DNA of 64,000 nt from Datura wrightii (taxonomy: Eukaryota > Streptophyta > Magnoliopsida > Solanales > Solanaceae): positions 80,983,501 to 81,047,500 of the forward strand of contig JASDFA010000007.1 of NCBI GenBank assembly GCA_035772735.1, in the 5' to 3' direction. Below the pieces are notes generated by a model. It saw only the letters and a program-made list of their open reading frames with translations, ran no database searches and was not told where the DNA came from. Shown here in pieces: positions 23,168 to 33,385 of the stretch; the first letter of the stretch is position 1; each line of letters opens with the position of its first letter. The position numbers were made by a program, and so were the translations under genes.

Positions 23168-23946
23168 TTAGTCATCCTCTAGGGTGACGGATGTCTTCTC
23201 CCGACTACCGTCCTCACCCCAGTAATGCTTACAACGCTGCCCATTGACTAAGAACGTGGCACTTCGATCTGGTTGCCATGATTCCAATTTTGGGGGGTCC
23301 TTCACCGGTGGTTTTCCTACTGGCTCTTGTGAATCAACACTCTGAGCAATATTCGCTCGATCAAGCACGTTGATCACTGAGAGTTCCTCATACACGGCCG
23401 GAAGCTTCGTGTCCTTGTACACATCAAATACCTCCACCTTGTCGTGTGCCCGCATGGTTAGCTGCCCTGCAGCTACATCAATCAGTGCTTTCCCGGTTGC
23501 CAAGAAAGGACGTACCAAAATAAATGGGACTTCTGCATCCGGCTCAAAATCCAGCACAACGAAGTCTACCGGGAAGATAAGGGAGCCCACTTGCACCAGC
23601 ACTTCTTCCACAATGCCATCTGGTCTGGCCAAGGAACGATCCGCTAGTTGCAAGATCGCTGTTGTTGGTCTAGGAGTGCCTACCATAATTTCTTGAATAC
23701 CGATGTCGGCATCAAGTTAATGCTCGCTCCCAAATCACATAATCCACGAGCTTGGATACTCTGCCCAATTGTAAGTTGAATTGTTAAGCTCCCAGAGTCT
23801 TTGAGCTTTGTGGGCAACCTATTTTGTATTCGGGAAGTGCACTCCTCCGTAAGCGCCACCGTAGCGTACTCCGTCAACCTGATTTTGTTCGTCACGATAT
23901 CCTTGATATATTTTGCATACTTCGGCACTCCCTGCAAAACATCCAC
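23168..23946 (-). pseudogene. Element C aspartic protease fused to the integrase C-terminal tail
   Basis: The retropepsin active-site segment is ARGLCDLGASINLMP near 23730. A frameshift near 23685 follows, and the domain then continues as PTTAILQLADRS, FPVDFVVLDFEPD, VPFILVRPFLATGKALIDV. After KDPPKLE (about 23280) the sequence passes without a break into SATFLVNGQRCKHYWGED and stops at SVTLEDD. The VNGQRxKHYW stretch is what normally ends the Athila integrase, so RT, RNase H and the integrase core are cleanly missing. The element could have used only enzymes supplied in trans. Confidence 0.78.
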
Positions 23947-24358
23947 AAGAGGTAAATTAACGTGTACCTATTTAAGCACCTCCATGAACTTTTTGAAACA
24001 CGCTTCCTCCTTGTGTTTATTTAATCTTTGAGGGAACGGGGGTGGTGGTCTTTCTGGTTCAGCTTCCTTCTCCTTCCCCCTATCATCATTGTGTTCCCTC
24101 TCATTCTCCACTACTCTCGACTGCTATGGTGGTCTTTCTGGTTCCACCTCCTTGAGTTGTAAACCACTCCTTGTGGTCACTGAATTCACTTGCTTGGGGT
24201 TGGGGTCAGTGTCACTCAAAAGTCCTCCTCTCAGCCTGGTGTTCTGAGCTCCATCTAGTTGCCCAAACTGGTATCCAATGCCTTTGTAGCTAGCTGATTG
24301 TTCTTTACATCGGCTGCCAATTTCACATAGTCAGCCTGCAATTGAGCTTGGTTAGCTA

Positions 24359-25440
24359 TCATCGTTTTGAACATTTCCTCGATACTGGGTGATGGTGGTG
24401 GAGGAGGTGCATTGTTGCTTTTGTATTGCGACTGATAGTTCTGCTGCCCTCCTTGATTGCTCTATGCTCCCTGACTCGAACTCTGCCCTTGATGGCTGTT
24501 ACTACCCCAAGAGAAATTCGGGTGACTCCTCCAATTAGAGTTGTAGTTGTTGCCATATTGTTGGTGATTATTTCTCTGTACATTACCAACAAAGTTTGCT
24601 GAATCAGGATTCGCACCACAACACTCAGCTGAGGGTTCATTACTGCCGCACACTTCACACTAATCTGCTGCACTACATTCACTGGGGCTTGAGAATGATT
24701 CATCCTCAAATTGCTGAAGTGGGTATTGAGTTGATTCTATAATGCAACTATCTGTGCAGCGATAGCTGTAAAACCATCCACTTCCAAGACTCCTGCCGCT
24801 TTCCTTGTTCCTTCTCTAGAAGAGTCCGCATTCCACTCTGGATTTCCTTGCGAAATACGGTTCAACAAAGTATACAGCTCCTCATAAGTTTTTTCTAATG
24901 CGTGTCCCCCATCTGATAAGTCTAACAAGATTTTTGTGTGGGGTTCCAAACCCTCTATGAAAGTATGCACCAACACATCATTGGATTGGTGATGATGAGG
25001 AAAATCCCGCAACATAGATTTGAATCGTTCCCAAGCTTGATACAAATTCTCCCCCTCTCTTTGTTTAAAACTTAGAATTTGACTTCTAAGTCTTGCTGTT
25101 TTACCGGATGGAAAGAACCGTATCAAGAATTTCTTTGCAAGATCATCCCAAGTAGTGATGGAATTAGGTGGCTCAGCTTTCAGCCATCTCTTTGCTTCTC
25201 CCAAAAGTGAAAATGGGAACAATGTAAGCCTGACATAATCGGGTGACACTCCATCGGGGATGTAAGTGTCACCTATCTCCAAAAAGTTTTGGAGATGTTG
25301 TTGTGGATCCTCGTGAGGGAGACCTGTGAATTGCCCGCTGGTTTGCAGTAATTGCACCATATTTAGTTTAAGCTCGAACCTCCCTCCTGGCTCAGGTTTG
25401 CGAATGCTAGATGTAACATTGTTAGTGTTCGCGTGATTGT
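24359..25440 (-). pseudogene. Element C gag (Athila type), 5' truncated
   Basis: The capsid-like core (25360-24737) carries TSGQFTGLPHEDPQQHLQNF, then TLFPFSLLGEAKRWLK, then FPSGKTARLRSQI and AWERFKSMLRDFPHH, all typical of plant Retrotrans_gag. A stop near 24737 and a frameshift follow. The C-terminal part (24709-24359) keeps CGSNEPSAEC, then SANFVGNVQR and SHPNFSWGS, the usual Athila gag tail. Upstream of 25360 the frame stays open as far as PHNHANTNNV and then meets LTR sequence at about 25441, so the natural N-terminus, leader and PBS are deleted. It would have packaged element RNA. Confidence 0.83.
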
Positions 25441-25925
25441 GGGGTTATAAAATGACACGCAAGTGCACGTGGTCGAACAAGTAGTAAGTGGCTTTAGTAA
25501 GCCAAGTATCGATCCCTCAGAGACTTGGATGAAGTGCAATTTGCTAAAGTGTACTATATTTTACTTCTAAAAATGCAGATAATAGTGTAACCAAAAGTTT
25601 GATAGTTTGTTTTATAAATTTTTATACTAAAACTAAGAACAATTATCTACTTTGAATCTGAACTATGAATGAAAGCATGCTGAGGTTAAACGAACATGTA
25701 ATGAAATTAATTATCATCATACTTTGGTTAATCTTTTCCTCCAGTTGCTAGCCAAGAACATTTGCCAAGAGATTAAAACTCTCGTATTTAACCTCACTTA
25801 AGAATCATGAACCATCCGTCTACATTTCTGTGATCAAATGCAATTCATGTCCTAGCCATACAATTCCGGTTCCTAAATTGACTAATACGACTTTCAGGTA
25901 TATTTCTATCCTGAAAGCCAATTTA
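25441..25925 (-). repeat. Element C 5' LTR fragment
   Basis: It matches the U5 side of the element C 3' LTR (17439-17930), including CACGTGGTCGAACAAGTAGTAA. It lacks the terminal 20 or so bases on one side and everything beyond about 485 bp on the other. Confidence 0.82.
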
Positions 25926-25943
25926 TAAACATATCCATAGTTT
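25926..25943. other. Inverted LTR-LTR junction between elements C and B
   Basis: The minus-oriented C LTR meets the plus-oriented B LTR here. TATCCATAGTTT is repeated at the joint (first at 25932-25943, then ATCCATAGTTT), while the intact B LTR has it once. This looks like end joining with a templated filler. Confidence 0.7.
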
Positions 25944-26193
25944 ATCCATAGTTTCAATTCACAGTAAATATTTGTTAATAGTTTTAGTATCTAATTTATA
26001 AACAAAAATTATTTAACTTTTGGTTACGTTGTTGTCAGCATATATAGAAGTAAGATAGAATATAGTATACTTGAGCAATTTTACTTATCTAGAGTCTCCT
26101 TGGTTCGATACTTGGCTTACTTAGCCACTTTATTATTTGTTTGACCATGTGCACTTGAGTGTCGGTTTTTAACCCCTACCACAGCACCGAACA
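25930..26193 (+). repeat. Element B 5' LTR remnant
   Basis: It matches the last part of the 3' LTR (about 30440-30694) almost base for base. The U3 and R parts are missing, so this copy has no promoter. Confidence 0.87.
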
Positions 26194-26199
26194 AGTTTT

Positions 26200-26217
26200 T
26201 GGCGCCGTTGCCGGGGA
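26200..26217 (+). other. Primer binding site of element B (tRNA-Asp)
   Basis: TGGCGCCGTTGCCGGGGA, six bases after the CGAACA end of the LTR, complements the 3' end of plant tRNA-Asp. This PBS is characteristic of Athila elements. Confidence 0.88.
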
Positions 26218-26353
26218 GACTTGGCAATAGGTGAATTTGTTTCAAGTGTAATTTACTGTATTTTTATTTTTCTCAAGTGCTGACAACTTAGTCTTAGTGT
26301 TTGTTTTAATTCTTTTGCATTTTACTTTTTCTTTTTTGAATACCCTTATTGAC

Positions 26354-27301
26354 ATGACATCGTGGAATATAAATGGTTTCAATGGTGGATACTCATATTT
26401 TAGTGAATCTTGTCTGAATTGCGGAGGACACCACTTGTGGCAACACTGTAACACGTGCAATATATGTGGTGGTCAAGATGGCCATTGGGATGGCTGTCCG
26501 AATGCATACTACCCTCCCCCAAGCCCCTACTATGATCCTTCTGTTGTTTTTCCTGAATATAGGCATGCTAAAAATGAGGACTTGGAATGCCAAGCTCGAA
26601 TAGAAGACATGCTGAAACAACTCTTGGAGCAATCAGAAGCAATGAAGGAGGTGATGGCAGTATTGAGAATTCAGCAAGAAGAGAATGCAGAGGCTCTAGA
26701 AAGGATAAGCATCAAATTCACGGAGATGATCGCTGAAGCTGAAGCATGTGATAAATCGCAGGCAACAGTTTTAGCCGATACTCAAGAGGAACTACAAGAG
26801 GAAGATAAGGGTGAATTTATGGATGAAGCCCAACAATTAGCATCTCTTGAGTGTCCCCGTGATGGGCTCACACTTATGGAAAATCCATTCAGGGAAGAAG
26901 AGATAGAGTATCCCCCATTTGACATTAATGGAGAGACAGATGTCGATGCTGAGAAGGTGTATCCAAGTAAGGAGGTCAAGCATAATGCAGTTTCAGAGTT
27001 GAGGTGTATTGGACCACACTTGACGCATTTTTCGACATTAAGTTTGGTTGACAACATAGAAGTAGAGTCTTCCAAGCTTATAGAGAAATGTCTAGAGGAG
27101 GACCAAGCCCCGTATATTTTGAAATTTGCTAACTCAGAGAGCCAAAATGACTTCGCTTACTTGAGGGCCAATAAAGTAAAAAGGCAACACCTACTGTTTG
27201 GTCCTTACAATTTTTCACCACCACCCCTGGAGCATAAGAGGAAATTAGAAAAGAAATTAGGGGTGAGATTCACATCCTCAAGGTGGAGGAAAAAGTGGTG
27301 A
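26354..27301 (+). CDS. Unrecognised Cys/His-rich, coiled-coil protein of element B
   Basis: An uninterrupted ORF of about 315 residues from the ATG at 26354 (MTSWNING). An in-frame ATG at 26297 would add 19 hydrophobic residues but lies close behind the PBS. Residues about 20-50 hold a Cys/His cluster: CLNCGGHHLWQHC, then CNTCNICGGQDGHWDGC. This resembles two degenerate zinc knuckles, the second spaced CX2CX5HX3C rather than CX2CX4HX4C. A Pro/Tyr stretch follows, then a long charged helix that is probably a coiled coil (about residues 75-150), an acidic middle and a basic C-terminus (RKLEKKLGVRFTSSRWRKKW). It sits exactly where gag-pol should be. I do not recognise a family. Nucleic-acid binding and a gag-like or packaging role are inferences. 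Confidence 0.7.
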   Translation: MTSWNINGFNGGYSYFSESCLNCGGHHLWQHCNTCNICGGQDGHWDGCPNAYYPPPSPYYDPSVVFPEYRHAKNEDLECQARIEDMLKQLLEQSEAMKEVMAVLRIQQEENAEALERISIKFTEMIAEAEACDKSQATVLADTQEELQEEDKGEFMDEAQQLASLECPRDGLTLMENPFREEEIEYPPFDINGETDVDAEKVYPSKEVKHNAVSELRCIGPHLTHFSTLSLVDNIEVESSKLIEKCLEEDQAPYILKFANSESQNDFAYLRANKVKRQHLLFGPYNFSPPPLEHKRKLEKKLGVRFTSSRWRKKW

Positions 27302-29253
27302 AACTTGGTACGTCGTGCCGCGACGTAAAATTAGGCGCTGCTTGGGAGGCAACCCAAGGGTACCACAGGTACCATTTTAATTTCTTGCAATTGAGTTAAT
27401 TTTTGTTTATTTTCATCTTGTGTTGTTTGGTGGAAAGTTAAGCGCAGATGGAGGGGAAGTCTGAGTACCCGTGGAGGAGGAAGCTAACAAGCATGGAAGA
27501 GAAAAAGTGTGGGGTTGAACACCCACTTGTGCAAAGTCGAAGAAACGCATGCTGTTAGCTAAGCCTAAAGGCCTCAGGGAGTATTTCTCACCCTTTTTAA
27601 ATTTTAATTTGATGCTATGAGGACATAGCATGATTTAAGTGTGGGGTGAGGGAAATTTCAAAATTGTTTTGTGCTTAATGATTTTGGTGAATGTAATGCT
27701 TGTGCAAAAGTTGGTGAGAAATTTGAAAAATTTGAAATTTTTTTTTGAATTAAGCATGACTTCATCACCCGTTGGTTTTTCTTTTCGGTTCTTTTCCGAC
27801 GGGGGGTCTTTGAACCGAAGAATAAAAAAAATTTCCTTGTCTGTATATAATGTTTTTAGTCATAGTTAGAGACTGTTTCCAACGATGGATGGATGACTAT
27901 CGTCTTGAGGAAAATTAGTCAGTAGGTTGGTTTTTGAACCCGTAGCTAATTGATGGCTTGATATTCGTGTTATGTGCTATAAATGATTGTAAGATGCAAG
28001 TATGTTCAGTGTGAAGCATGCAAGTGTATAACTCTGTTTGAGACACTTAGGCCCTTGAATTTGACTCAATATGATTGAAGCTTAATTCTGAATTCTTGTG
28101 ATTAGCTGAGTAAGAGTCTACTGAATGTGTCTTGATTTGAGCATGTGCCATGAGTGTAAGGTTTTTGAGTATTCTGTGCTACTATGAAATGTCTAGAACT
28201 TGCCTGGTGTGTATATAAAACGAAATGAAGGATGTGAATTGTAGGAGATGATTTAGGCATTTCTTTGAATGAACCAAACTTTTATCCCTCATTATACCTA
28301 CCTTGAAAAATTAATCCTAGTTAACCCCATTGAGCCTTGAGCCTATTCTTTGACAGCTGCAACATAAGCTTAATCCTTATTCTTTCATTAGCCTTGAATT
28401 TGATCCAAAACTCCGAAGCGCTTAAAGGAAAAATCCGAAAGGGTAAAGGAGTGAGAAGAATGAAAAAGAAGGGAAAGTAGCAATTGTAAGAGTTGAGAAA
28501 GGTCGAGGGTGCACTTGTTTGAATATGGGTGAGTATTAGTAGGGAGTAAGAAAATAAATAAATGAAAAGTTACTTATAGAACTCCTTACTAATAAGCTAA
28601 AAGTGCCTAAAGAAATGGGGGAACAAAAGAGGAAAAAGAAAACTAAAAGGAGAAAAAGGTGAAGTAAGGGAAGGGAAGTTCGTAATGAAGGCGTGATGTA
28701 TTAAAAGCGCTTAGGAAAGATAGTCACTATTACTGATCATAATAGTACTTACCCGCACCTGAGTTACATTACAACCTAAAAAGTCCTACTTGATCTTACA
28801 TTCATACATCCTTAAATTAGTGGAATAAAACACTAAGGGCAAGCTTATGGGTCATTACATGATGCATGTGAATTCTTTGTTAGAGTGAGTGTAATTCTAT
28901 GCATGTACCCACACATGTTGTGATATAAAAATTGTTTTTGCATGTGAAAATGGGTAACTTTCTTTCCGTGAGGGGCACATGTTGAATGAAGGATATAAAT
29001 CATGTGGGATTTCTTAGTCAGTTGATTTGCATGAGTTTGCTAAAATTGAGAGTCGATTCTTGAGGTTAAGAAGTCTTAACATAGTTGTACTTCATTTCAA
29101 TGAACAAATCAGGCATGCTCTATTGTTAGCTTGTATCTTACGTAATCATTATAGTCGACTTGAATTCTCTTGATAAATTAGTTATGTGGGAGTCTCCATA
29201 TGCATGATATGTAGAAGGTTGTTCGAGGACGAACAAGGCTTTAAGTGTGGGGT
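27302..29253 (+). other. Element B 3' non-coding region
   Basis: It opens with GGCGCTGCTTGGGAGGCAAC, the block that follows pol in element C. No ORF is convincing. The Transposase_32-like ORF of element C is absent. The later part parallels 18867-20350 of element C in reverse. Confidence 0.72.
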
Positions 29254-29704
29254 TGTGATCACGGGCAAAAATATATGCCCGAGATACGTTTTACGACTTA
29301 AATTAGTCTTGTTTATCTAAGATTATTGTATACATTTTCATGTAATTTTAGATAAAGTAAAGATATGTGCTAACCAACATGATTAGCCTTTGTTTTGTAG
29401 GTTTTGATGACTTTTGAGTAACTAATCCATGAGTTGGTGAAGTAGAGGCTTGGAAACAGAATCAACACGCGAACGTCGGCGAAGAGGAGGCACAAAACAG
29501 CCCACCGGCGCGTCGACAATGTGCCACGGCAGGCAGGCCACTCACAACAGCCCACCTGCGCGTCGGCAACGTGTCACGGCAGGTGGCCTCCGCGACCAAG
29601 GGCTGCCAACGCGCTGCCTAAAGCAGCGTGACACGCTGCCAACGCGGCAGGGTGCTGCCCGAGCCATTTTCGGGTGATTTTCCAGAAGGCTTCCGCGTCC
29701 GTAG

Positions 29705-29746
29705 CGTGTCACGGAGGCCGTGCTCCGCGATGCACTCCATGACACG
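29705..29746 (+). repeat. 12-18-12 inverted-repeat module, Athila copy (element B LTR)
   Basis: Arms CGTGTCACGGAG and CTCCATGACACG (one mismatch) with an 18-nt loop containing TGCTCCGCGATG, 32 bp upstream of the TATA box. Confidence 0.85.
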
Positions 29747-29778
29747 TTGCTTGTTATTCCGGGAAAGAGTCCTACTAC

Positions 29779-29786
29779 TATAAATA
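29779..29786 (+). promoter_or_regulatory. TATA box of element B LTR
   Basis: TATAAATA in the context ACTATAAATAGCACACT, shared with element C and, nearly, with the solo LTR at 48439. Confidence 0.75.
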
Positions 29787-30694
29787 GCACACTTAGGTTT
29801 ATTTTTCAGAATTCAGACTTGGTGGAGCACGGACGTGGGTTACAGGCAGTTGAGGGACGAAAAAGCTAAGGGTTTTTCTCTCTTTCTTTCTTCTTTCAAT
29901 CAATTGTTTGTATGATTAACACTTGTTTTAGGATGATTAATCCACAAATGAGTGGCTAATTCTCTTCCTTGCTGAGGTTATGAACAATGGTGATGAATTT
30001 TGATTATTGAATTGTATGGTTTTTCATCTTCTTCTTCTATGTTGTTCTATTAATTCTTGTTTCTACTGCATTAGTGTGTGGCCGACATTAATGTACATCT
30101 AAAAAGTCCGATTTCACTTGAGAGAGCACGAAATTGGAAAGTTGTGAATTAATAGGGTATTGTTCTTAACTTGATTTGGGAAAATTGGGTTTTGATGTGC
30201 TTTCCTGATAGAAATATACTTGAAAGCCGTATTAGTCAATTTAGGAACCGGAATTGTATTGCTAGGCCATAAATTGCATTTGATCACAGAAATGTAGACG
30301 AATGGTTTATGATTCTAAAGTGAGATTAAATACGAGAGTTTTAATCTCTTGGCGAATGTTCTTGGCTAGCAACTAGAAGAGAAGAATAACCGAATTATGA
30401 TGATAATCAAGTTCATTACTTGTTCTTAACCTTGGCATGCTCATATCCATAGTTTCAATTCACAGTAAATATTTGTTAATAGTTTTAGTATCTAATTTAT
30501 AAACAAAAATTATTTAACTTTTGGTTACGTTGTTGTCAGCATATATAGAAGTAAGATAGAATATAGTATACTTGAGCAATTTTACTTATCCAGAGTCTCC
30601 TTGGTTCGATACTTGGCTTACTTAGCCACTTTATTACTTGTTTGACCACGTGCACTTGCGTGTCGGTTTTTAACCCCTACCACAGCACCGAACA

Positions 30695-31275
30695 GTGAAC
30701 TCCAAAGCATACTCCTGAACCGACATTTCACCCTACATCAAGTTAACAAACTCGGCCGCCTTTTGCTCCCTCATCTCCCGAGAGTAGAACTGATCCAAGA
30801 ATACTGCGTGGAACTCTTCCCGACCTATAGGGCCTGCACCCACTGCCCTAGCATTTCTCCAGTGTTTGAACCACATATGTATCACCCTTTTTAGCTGGTG
30901 GGAGGCCAAATCAACACAATCTCCATTTGTCACCCCTATAACCTAGGTGATCTTTAGAATCTCCTCGATGAATTCGTGCGGATTCTCATCCACCTTGGAC
31001 CCAAGGAACTCCGGCGGGTTCATCCTCAAGAAATCTCTGATCTGGGCCACTGCCGCATTTCCATTATATGGAATATGCGCAACAGCCTGCTAGTTGGCCT
31101 GAGCGGTCAAGGCCTGTGCCAACATCCAGATAGTTGCCCAAAATACAGCGTGGGCAACTGAATCTGGTGCCTGGGGCTCCTGAATAGATGAGGCTAGCTA
31201 ATGCCCATGAACATTGCCATCTTCGTGGCCTTCACTGTTTCTATTTCTTCTTCCTTTCATCCTTCTAGGATCCAT
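30695..31275 (-). pseudogene. Element D gag, N-terminal part
   Basis: It starts at the ATG at 31275 (MDPRRMKGRR) and runs through FLRMNPPEFLGSKVDENPHEFIEEI, DLASHQLKRVIHMWFKHWRN and EFHAVFLDQFYSREMREQ to VQEYALEF. At 30694 it is cut by the LTR of element B. At least three stops interrupt it (near 31199, near 30940 and after VNLM). It corresponds closely to the gag of element H (51803-52462). Confidence 0.8.
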
Positions 31276-31468
31276 GATTCTACAATCGCGAATAGCACGA
31301 ATTAGAAGGATAAAAAGACTTTTCATCGAACAATATAGATCATGAAAGAAGGGAACATTTCCTAAACGTCTCATAGCCTGTTCGTCATAAGTGTGGCGCG
31401 TTTCACACCCATGAAAAATACTCTACTTAACCTGAATTTCAGACACCCTAGGACACTTCAAACCTATT
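31276..31468 (-). other. Element D leader
   Basis: Non-coding stretch between gag and PBS, parallel to 51418-51612 of element H (shared TTTCATGGGTGTGAA and CACACTTATGACGAA-type blocks). Confidence 0.65.
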
Positions 31469-31480
31469 GGTCTGATACCA
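31469..31480 (-). other. Primer binding site of element D (tRNA-iMet)
   Basis: TGGTATCAGACC on the minus strand, 11 of 12 bases matching the canonical site, next to the LTR. Confidence 0.82.
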
Positions 31481-31484
31481 AGTT

Positions 31485-33385
31485 TGTCATGACCCAAACA
31501 TAGATCCGGATCATAACACGGGTCAAGGAACCCCAAGAGGCCCCAAGTCGAGCAATGACATAAACATATATCTATCTTCATAACACGTAATGCGGAATAC
31601 GAAACATAAGTCATAGCGGAATGTAAACGTAACATATCATACGATAACATTCGGAAGTACTAGACATACACATGAGCTGAATACTACATACTATCTGAAA
31701 GCCTCTACATGTAAGATGGGTTGATGGGACAACATCCCCAACTAACCTAGCCAAACTAAAACAAAATAACAGCATAAACGTCTAGTCATATGACCCTCGG
31801 AACATGAGGAATCACCAATAAAGCTGAAAGAAACTCTGAGATAGACTAAGGATGGAGATGAGCCTGAGAGTCGGGTCCTGTATCATGAAATGATACAACA
31901 TAGAAAGTATGCGGTCAGTACGTGAAGTATACCGAGTATGCAGGGTAATTAAAATGGACATTAAAAATATGTAAAACATCATAAGAGCAGGACATCATGC
32001 TCATATAAAAAATATCATAACATAACATAGCATAAGGCTCAAGGTTTTCGAAACATTCATAATACATTCATAATCATAATCATGAGGAAAAAGACATATT
32101 AAACATAACTTGAGCCAAAATAAATAATCATAAACATGCTTAATGCATGAGGAACAATAGGAGATTCTCTTAACCGACATACCTCTTATGAGCACACATG
32201 GAGCACTACTTGTAACCTTAGTCGAGAGGGTGTTCGTACCTTGCCAAGGGTAGAACCATGAAAGTGTGATATAACCATGAAAGTGTGATATAACCATGAA
32301 AAGGGCTATTTGGGCTGGGGATAGTCACAAGGGAGGTCCCAACATATCCTACGGTGGCACGTAGTTTATGAGATCCGGGGTAGAACCTAGGCCCCGAACC
32401 TACTCGGTGTTAAATACTACTCCCAAAACATATATAGTGCTCATAGTATAATATGCATGAATTCATGGGCTAGTTAAATCATGATAATCATAAACATACT
32501 TGTACATACATGAACTAGCCATGAAATAGGGCCCGTGAGTGAGCCAAAACATAATTCATAAATCATAGGGTTCATGCATACTTGTAGATCATACATATAT
32601 CTTGTAGATCATCAAATCATGATGGGTATTTGAATAAATCCATATTTCAAGTCCTAAATCATGCTAGATTTGTAAATATCAACAATTGAAGTGAAGATCA
32701 TAAATTGATTCATCATAGATCATGCATAATTAGTCTTAATTTAATAAAAATCAAAATCAATAATTTTATAAGCAAAATAGTTGTAAAATATGATCAAAAT
32801 CCATTAAATATAATATAAATCACAATTTAGAATAACCCATTGGTAAATCAATTAAATACCCTTAATGAAATCACCCTAAAAACCTGCATTGGCTAATCCC
32901 ACGGGCGTACCAACGAGTCATTGTGTGCTACCACGACTCGTGGTACGCTCTGTTATCTGCATTGCCCAGATTTTAACTTCAGATTCTAGCCACGACTCCA
33001 CAGGATGAGTCATGGTTCCTTTTAACATGTAGTTAGGTCGACCGTTGCCAACTCCCTAAAAATCCTGAACTTCCCTCACAACGAGCCTCACCATGACTCG
33101 TGGTTGATTTCAACGAGTCGTGGTATCCATCTGTCAAGTGCATTGGAAATCTTGCAACCCAAACCACGACTGGTGACCACGGGTCATCATATCTCACGGT
33201 GAGTTGTTGGATGACTCCTGGTGTCTCCAACTGCCAGTGTCACATACTGACCACGACTGCTAACAACAACTCTTGATCCCCAACCACGAGTCATTACATC
33301 GTTCGTCCTACAATAATTTCCCAGTTTTCCAGCCAACTTCAAATTTTGATCCGCGGTCTAATATTAGGCACTTAGGGGTATTACA
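31485..33385 (-). repeat. Element D 5' LTR
   Basis: 1901 bp with terminal GTCATGACA and TGTAATACCCC (minus sense). A 19-bp unit (ACCATGAAAGTGTGATATA) is duplicated in tandem at about 32255-32292. CGACTCG-like motifs crowd 32900-33310. Confidence 0.83.

Larger units (their letters stand above)
17439..25925 (-). mobile_element. Element C: internally deleted Athila-type retrotransposon
   Basis: On the minus strand: truncated 5' LTR (25925-25441), gag, protease fused to an integrase tail, a spacer with two inverted-repeat modules, a Transposase_32-like ORF, a long 3' region, a polypurine tract and the 3' LTR (18851-17439). RT, RNase H and most of integrase are absent. The last bases of the 5' LTR, the PBS and the gag start are also deleted. 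The family is recognised from the gag and protease motifs, the TGATC/CGAACA LTR termini and the env-position ORF. Confidence 0.83.
25930..30694 (+). mobile_element. Element B: non-autonomous Athila-type retrotransposon with a single ORF
   Basis: 5' LTR remnant (about 264 bp), tRNA-Asp PBS at 26200, one ORF (26354-27301), the post-pol block, a 1.9-kb non-coding 3' region, a polypurine-type tract and a complete 3' LTR (29256-30694). There is no gag, protease, RT or integrase. It shares its LTR family and 3' region with element C. Confidence 0.85.
29256..30694 (+). repeat. Element B 3' LTR
   Basis: 1439 bp, TGATCACGGGC...CACCGAACA, preceded by AAGTGTGGGGTTG. It is inserted in the gag of element D (right flank GTGAACTCC). 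Confidence 0.88.
13160..33385 (-). mobile_element. Element D: decayed minus-strand chromovirus, split by elements C and B
   Basis: From the right the minus-strand order is 5' LTR (33385-31485), PBS, gag N-terminal part (31275-30695), foreign insertion (30694-17439), RNase H and integrase (17438-15700), polypurine tract and 3' LTR (15456-13160). Protease, RT and the gag C-terminal part are missing. The two LTRs are clearly related but rather different, and 31485-33385 looks closer to the LTR at 56067-58349. They could therefore come from two elements of one family rather than one. No matching target duplication is seen: CTGTA on the left, GGTGC on the right. Confidence 0.65.

Noticed and set aside
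17431..30699. GTGAA at 17431-17435 and GTGAA at 30695-30699 as a target duplication of a single C+B insertion.
   Set aside because: Three host bases (GAC, part of the RNase H Val codon) lie between the left GTGAA and the LTR, and both GTGAA runs are ordinary codons of element D, so the match is best taken as chance.
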